A DNA stretch of 44,412 nucleotides from Thauera sp. UBA6194. GTDB taxonomy: Bacteria > Pseudomonadota > Gammaproteobacteria > Burkholderiales > Rhodocyclaceae. This document shows positions 43,883-44,412 of this stretch, piece by piece. The notes under the pieces are model-generated. The model saw only the letters and a list, made by a program, of their open reading frames with translations. It was not told the DNA's origin and ran no database searches. The stretch covers positions 1 through 44,412 of the forward strand of contig DITC01000027.1 of NCBI GenBank assembly GCA_002422685.1. The letters run 5' to 3'. The translations under genes and the position numbers were made by a program. The first letter of the stretch is position 1. Each line of letters starts with the position of its first letter.

Positions 43883-44412
43883 ATGAGCAAGCAACTGATC
43901 ATCGCGGAAAAGCCTTCCGTCGCGCAGGACATCGCCCGTGCGCTGGGCGGCTTCACCAAGGAGAAGGACTACTTCGAGTCCGACGACTATGTCTTGTCGT
44001 CGGCCGTCGGCCACCTTCTCGAGCTCGCCGTGCCCGAGGAATTCGAGGTCAAGCGCGGCAAATGGACCTTCGCCCATCTGCCGGTGATCCCGCCCCACTT
44101 CGCGGTCAAGCCGATCGAGAAGACCGAGGACCGCCTGAAGCTGCTGACCCGGCTGATCAAGCGCAAGGACGTCACCGGCCTCATCAACGCCTGTGACGCG
44201 GGCCGCGAAGGCGAGCTGATCTTCAACTTCATCGCCCAGCACGCCGGCACCAAGAAGCCGATGCAGCGCCTGTGGCTGCAGTCGATGACCGCGCAGTCGA
44301 TCCGCGACGGCTTCGCCCACCTGCGCGCCGCGCAAGACGTCGAGGGCCTGCGCAACGCCGCGATCTGCCGCGCCGAGTCCGACTGGTTGATCGGCATCAA
44401 CGGCACGCGCGC
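43883..44412 (+). CDS. topB: DNA topoisomerase III, N-terminal part (cut by window end)
   Basis: The first 176 codons of a type IA topoisomerase. The Toprim domain reads KQLIIAEKPSVAQDIARALG at the N-terminus and has INACDAGREGELIF, the acidic metal-binding motif in the topoisomerase III form. The next segment AICRAESDWLIGINGTRA is the start of the cleavage domain; the catalytic tyrosine lies outside the window. Topoisomerase genes commonly follow smg in this order. Confidence 0.9.
   Translation, partial: MSKQLIIAEKPSVAQDIARALGGFTKEKDYFESDDYVLSSAVGHLLELAVPEEFEVKRGKWTFAHLPVIPPHFAVKPIEKTEDRLKLLTRLIKRKDVTGLINACDAGREGELIFNFIAQHAGTKKPMQRLWLQSMTAQSIRDGFAHLRAAQDVEGLRNAAICRAESDWLIGINGTR

Overview
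The window is about 44 kb of very GC-rich chromosomal DNA with almost no non-coding space. Gene content and order (smg-dprA-LysM gene divergent from def-fmt-htpX, a long LeuA, a TAXI-type TRAP system with a DctB/DctD pair, DUF3025, DUF924) point to a betaproteobacterium, most likely of the Thauera/Azoarcus group (Rhodocyclales). That placement is an inference; there is no rRNA in the window. I saw no IS element, prophage, tRNA or CRISPR array.

Layout. 1-6015 (minus strand): glutamate dehydrogenase, a DctB-like kinase, a DctD-like sigma-54 activator, then a TAXI solute-binding protein and the first codons of what is probably its TRAP permease. A near-consensus -24/-12 promoter with two upstream dyads lies in front of the binding-protein gene. 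6150-9185: a LysR regulator and a ModE-like regulator with a binding-protein domain, divergent from an orphan tungstate-binding protein TupA. 9186-9529: a gene-free stretch with a large inverted repeat. 9530-15547: Lrp regulator divergent from 2-isopropylmalate synthase, an ABC1/AarF kinase, DUF3025, and an exported ATP-dependent DNA ligase. 15653-23417: MsbA-type ABC exporter, DUF924, glutamine amidotransferase, LEA-type lipoprotein, B12-type radical SAM protein, DUF342/FapA protein. 23505-28104: thiol peroxidase Tpx and a Phn-type oxyanion ABC transporter whose two permease domains are fused in one chain. 28420-29151: an unknown lipoprotein.

29165-37104 is the most interesting part. An ECF sigma factor and its membrane anti-sigma factor lie among genes preceded by four nearly identical promoters, GGAATAA-N14-CGTTGT. 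One drives the sigma/anti-sigma operon. One, back to back with it, drives a secreted S8 protease. One drives a lipoprotein with a C-terminal peptidoglycan-binding domain. One drives a three-gene operon of alpha/beta hydrolase, P-loop NTPase and an ABC exporter that lacks its catalytic glutamate and switch histidine. This looks like a self-contained, autoregulated envelope-response regulon that I do not recognise as described. A TIR-domain protein fused to a degenerate receiver domain follows on the same strand, 86 bases behind the exporter.

38392-44412 is a conserved housekeeping block: htpX, fmt and def (minus) divergent from a LysM protein, dprA, smg and the 5' part of a DNA topoisomerase III gene (plus), cut by the window end.
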